NCBI GenBank assembly: GCA_964510375.1
Contig: CAZEBR010000034.1
Location: 1 to 14,748, forward strand
Direction: 5' to 3'
Origin: CAYLJV01 sp964510375
Lineage (GTDB): Archaea; Hadarchaeota; Hadarchaeia; Hadarchaeales; JAGGTB01
DNA length: 14,748 bases
This document shows, in pieces, positions 12,516 to 14,748 of this stretch. Under the pieces are notes generated by a model. The model did not search any database and had not been told where the DNA came from. It saw only the letters and a list, made by a program, of their open reading frames with translations. Made by a program: the position numbers and the translations under genes. Positions within the stretch are counted from its first letter, which is position 1. The number at the start of each line of letters is the position of its first letter.

Positions 12516-13816
12516 AAGTTCATACGATAGCTGGTTACGAAAAGGTCGGAGCGAACATGACCGCGGTGGAGGTAGATGGAGAAATGGTTCTGCTGGACAT
12601 GGGCGCGGACATCGAGCGGCTGGTCGAGCAGGGCGAAAACATAGAGGAACTGAAGACGGTGGAGGCCATAGAGGCGGGTATAGTTCCGGACGATGCCGAG
12701 ATTAAGGAAAAAAGGGAACGCGTCAAGGCTGTTATAGTAGGTCACGGTCATCAGGATCACTGCCGCGGACTGCCCAAACTGGCCGGGGCTTACGACTGCC
12801 CGATAATAACTACCCCCTACACCGCCGATATCGTGGAGAGATTCATCGAGGACGACCGCGAAAACGTGAACAACGAGATCGTCCGAATGAACCCCGGCGA
12901 TAAATATCAGATTTCCGGCAATTTCGAACTCGAATTCGTGAACATCACGCACAGCATTCCTCACTCCGTTTTTTCCGTTCTCCGAACTCCCGAAGGAACG
13001 GTTCTCTACTCCCTCGACTTCAAGCTCGACGAAAACCCCACGCTCGGTGAGCCCGTGGACTACGATAGATTGAGGGAACTCGGAAGGGAGGGAATCAGAG
13101 TCTACATAGTGGACTGCACCCGGGCGGACCAACCCGGCCATTCGAAATCCGAAAGCGAGACGAAGGAGGAACTGAATAACCTTCTGGACAAGGCCTACCG
13201 GCAAAACCGCGGAGTAATCATCACGACCTTTTCCTCGCACATAGCGCGGCTGAACAACGTCATCGATGCGAACGACGGAAGGAGAAAAATCGTGATGCTC
13301 GGAAGGTCCCTGAAGGAGTACACCAACGACGCACAGAAAAATGGTCTGATAGACCTTTCCAACATCAACGTGGGGAGCTATCGTGAAGAGGTCGAGAACG
13401 CCCTGGCCGACATTTCCAGGAACAAGGAAAGCTACCTGCTGATCACGACCGGAAATCAGGGAGAACCCAAGGCGATGCTGTCACGTATCGCGAACGGCCA
13501 GTATCCCTACTCCATCGGTGATGAGGATCTTGTCATATTTTCGAGCGCCACCATCCCGACCCCCGTGAACGAAATGAACAGGGAATACCTCGAGAGGACC
13601 CTCAATCAGAAGGGGGCAAAGATAGAGGTGGACGTGCATTCGCACGGACACGCCATGAAACAGGACCACAGGAAACTTATTCGGATTCTGGACCCCGAAA
13701 ACCTAATTCCGGCCCACGGCGGAAGGGAGAAGCTAAGTTCCTGCGCCCAGATGGGCAGGGAAGAAGGCGTGGAATCCGTTCAGATAGCGAGCAACGGCGG
13801 ACAAATATCGATATAA
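12512..13816 (+). CDS. rnj: Archaeal RNase J (metallo-beta-lactamase/beta-CASP ribonuclease)
   Basis: 434 aa, the usual length for archaeal RNase J, a 5'-3' exoribonuclease for mRNA turnover. It begins MKVHTIAGYEKVGANMTAVE with LLDMG (27-31). The metal-binding HGHQDH (78-83), His147 in ITHSIPHS and Asp169 in YSLDF follow in order. The beta-CASP part has FSSATIPTP, HSHGH (376-380) and the final PAHGG (His402). All expected zinc ligands appear present, so the enzyme should be active. GAGAGGT lies before the ATG within a seven-codon leader ORF. A large open frame on the opposite strand is a composition artefact. The gene converges with the Mmp14-like gene, 30 bp away, with no clear terminator between. 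Confidence 0.94.
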   Translation: MKVHTIAGYEKVGANMTAVEVDGEMVLLDMGADIERLVEQGENIEELKTVEAIEAGIVPDDAEIKEKRERVKAVIVGHGHQDHCRGLPKLAGAYDCPIITTPYTADIVERFIEDDRENVNNEIVRMNPGDKYQISGNFELEFVNITHSIPHSVFSVLRTPEGTVLYSLDFKLDENPTLGEPVDYDRLRELGREGIRVYIVDCTRADQPGHSKSESETKEELNNLLDKAYRQNRGVIITTFSSHIARLNNVIDANDGRRKIVMLGRSLKEYTNDAQKNGLIDLSNINVGSYREEVENALADISRNKESYLLITTGNQGEPKAMLSRIANGQYPYSIGDEDLVIFSSATIPTPVNEMNREYLERTLNQKGAKIEVDVHSHGHAMKQDHRKLIRILDPENLIPAHGGREKLSSCAQMGREEGVESVQIASNGGQISI

Positions 13817-13846
13817 CCAGCTTTCCGAAATCTATTGCTACGGGAA

Positions 13847-14748
13847 TTACCGCAGGAAACGACTTTTTACACCGAAGGGGATCGGATTTTCCGAGAGAAT
13901 CAGATTATCGGATATCTTCTCGAATCCCATATCCGCCAAATGTGCCTCAAGCCCCTCGACTTCTCCGCCCGAGGGGCCCGAGCGAAGCGATAGGAACAGG
14001 GGCGAATTATCCTCGATGAGCCCCTCGTCGTACATGACCTTGACCAGCTTTCCGGTAAACCTCGCCAGAGAACTCTCGACGACCCTGAGAAGCGTGGAAG
14101 TCCCGAACGAGGCCGCCCTTTGACCCACCTCCGTGACGCTGTCCAATTCGTCGCCGTCCTTTCCCACGTCGCAACCGATCAGCTTGACCTTCCGGGAATA
14201 GGATTCTCCCACGTCTACGGGCACCATCCCGACGCTGGTGGACCCGGAGGGAACCCTTCGGACGTTCAAAAAACTCGCCGCACGGTCGGTCAGATCCTCG
14301 ATCTCGCCCTCGTAGACCCTCCCATCGCTCTCGGGCAGGTCCAAGACGGTGCCGTGATCGGAGTCCACCTCCCTGTGGCCCCTCGCCAGGGCGTCCAGAA
14401 ACTCGGCTCCCAGCCCCGTCACGAGCCCTCCGGGACCCTCGGAGCCACCTCCCCTCAGGGAAATTCCGGAAACGTAGGTCGAATTATCAAGGAAGACGGG
14501 CGGGCGGGACCCCCTGGCAAAATCGCCTCCCACCAGCGCCTCTATTCCCCCCGCCATCATTTTGGACTTGAACTCGTTGGCGGCGATCCCGGGTTTCCCG
14601 GGAGAGTGCGAAGGTTTGCCTTCGCCCAAAGCTCGCCCGCAGGACTCCAAAACTTCACGAAACAGTCCGGGCACTTCCTCCAGACTCCCCACGCCCGCGA
14701 AGCCATCGCTGAGGGCGGAAATCGAATCGACGTCGGAGTACGATAGGC
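13847..14748 (-). CDS. Divergent methanogenesis marker 14-like (DUF2114) protein, partial
   Basis: The C-terminal 299 residues of a gene that continues beyond the right edge. The frame is open to 14748, and a GTG at 14692 is probably internal. By memory of the DUF2114/methanogenesis marker 14 family (ASKHA-fold proteins of methanogens, role unknown), several blocks align in order: ANEFKSKMMAGGI, VFLDNSTYVSGIS where the family has a DFGTT-type phosphate loop, VPSGSTSVGMVPV, LIGCDVGKDG, and TGKLVKVMYDEGLIEDNSP. The family's late GRAGITG appears as SGPSGG, and the final ARCM-type end is replaced by PIPFGVKSRFLR. It is either a fast-evolving member or a distant paralogue. Gly content is high and Cys is low. 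It is convergent with RNase J. Confidence 0.6.
   Translation of the reverse strand, partial: LSYSDVDSISALSDGFAGVGSLEEVPGLFREVLESCGRALGEGKPSHSPGKPGIAANEFKSKMMAGGIEALVGGDFARGSRPPVFLDNSTYVSGISLRGGGSEGPGGLVTGLGAEFLDALARGHREVDSDHGTVLDLPESDGRVYEGEIEDLTDRAASFLNVRRVPSGSTSVGMVPVDVGESYSRKVKLIGCDVGKDGDELDSVTEVGQRAASFGTSTLLRVVESSLARFTGKLVKVMYDEGLIEDNSPLFLSLRSGPSGGEVEGLEAHLADMGFEKISDNLILSENPIPFGVKSRFLR

Noticed and set aside
12488..13240. 250-codon open frame on the minus strand inside RNase J
   Set aside because: It lies fully antisense to a well-supported gene, has no recognisable domain, and follows from the codon pattern of the real gene.
14120..14746. 208-codon plus-strand open frame opposite the right-edge gene
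   Set aside because: Pro/Gly/Arg-rich shadow of the Mmp14-like gene, with no motif or ribosome site.

Overview
The window is chromosomal DNA from an archaeon, most likely a euryarchaeote of methanogenic ancestry. The evidence is the 3' part of an archaeal-type 23S rRNA, a mevalonate-kinase-family protein, an archaeal RNase J, a HerA/DUF87-type ATPase, TATA-like boxes about 25-34 bp upstream of many start codons, and (partial, at the right edge) a relative of methanogenesis marker protein 14. Most proteins are rich in Asp and Glu, which fits but does not prove a salt-adapted lifestyle. I see no IS element, integrase, tRNA, CRISPR array or recognisable defence system. This is a housekeeping region with several odd members.

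Layout. Positions 1-541 are the end of 23S rRNA, with no 5S rRNA after it. A leftward (minus) block runs from about 760 to 7805: cold-shock protein, membrane TrkA-C (RCK_C) protein, secreted or anchored CARDB protein, HerA-like ATPase, mevalonate-kinase homologue, double zinc-ribbon protein, Met-rich coiled-coil protein and HprK-like P-loop kinase. Only the kinase homologue and the ATPase are clearly one operon, with a TTGA stop/start overlap. The others mostly have their own promoter-like box and often a T-rich terminator. A divergent AT-rich region (7806-8086) leads to rightward nth (endonuclease III) and a 59-aa basic HTH protein that ends in a hairpin terminator. Leftward yjbQ and uspA follow. 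From 10226 a rightward run holds a DJ-1/PfpI protein, a DUF998 membrane protein and a PflX-like radical SAM enzyme (probably one operon), then RNase J with its own leader. A convergent Mmp14-like gene runs off the right edge.

Points of interest. The mevalonate-kinase homologue lacks both the conserved Lys of motif 1 and the catalytic Asp. The Mmp14-like protein has lost several family motifs. The radical SAM enzyme carries a C-terminal CX6CX2CX5C motif with the same spacing as the endonuclease III iron-sulphur loop. Several genes appear to start at TTG, three of them with exactly the same GGTG-N6-TTG arrangement. Family assignments come from reading motifs by eye; no database search was run.
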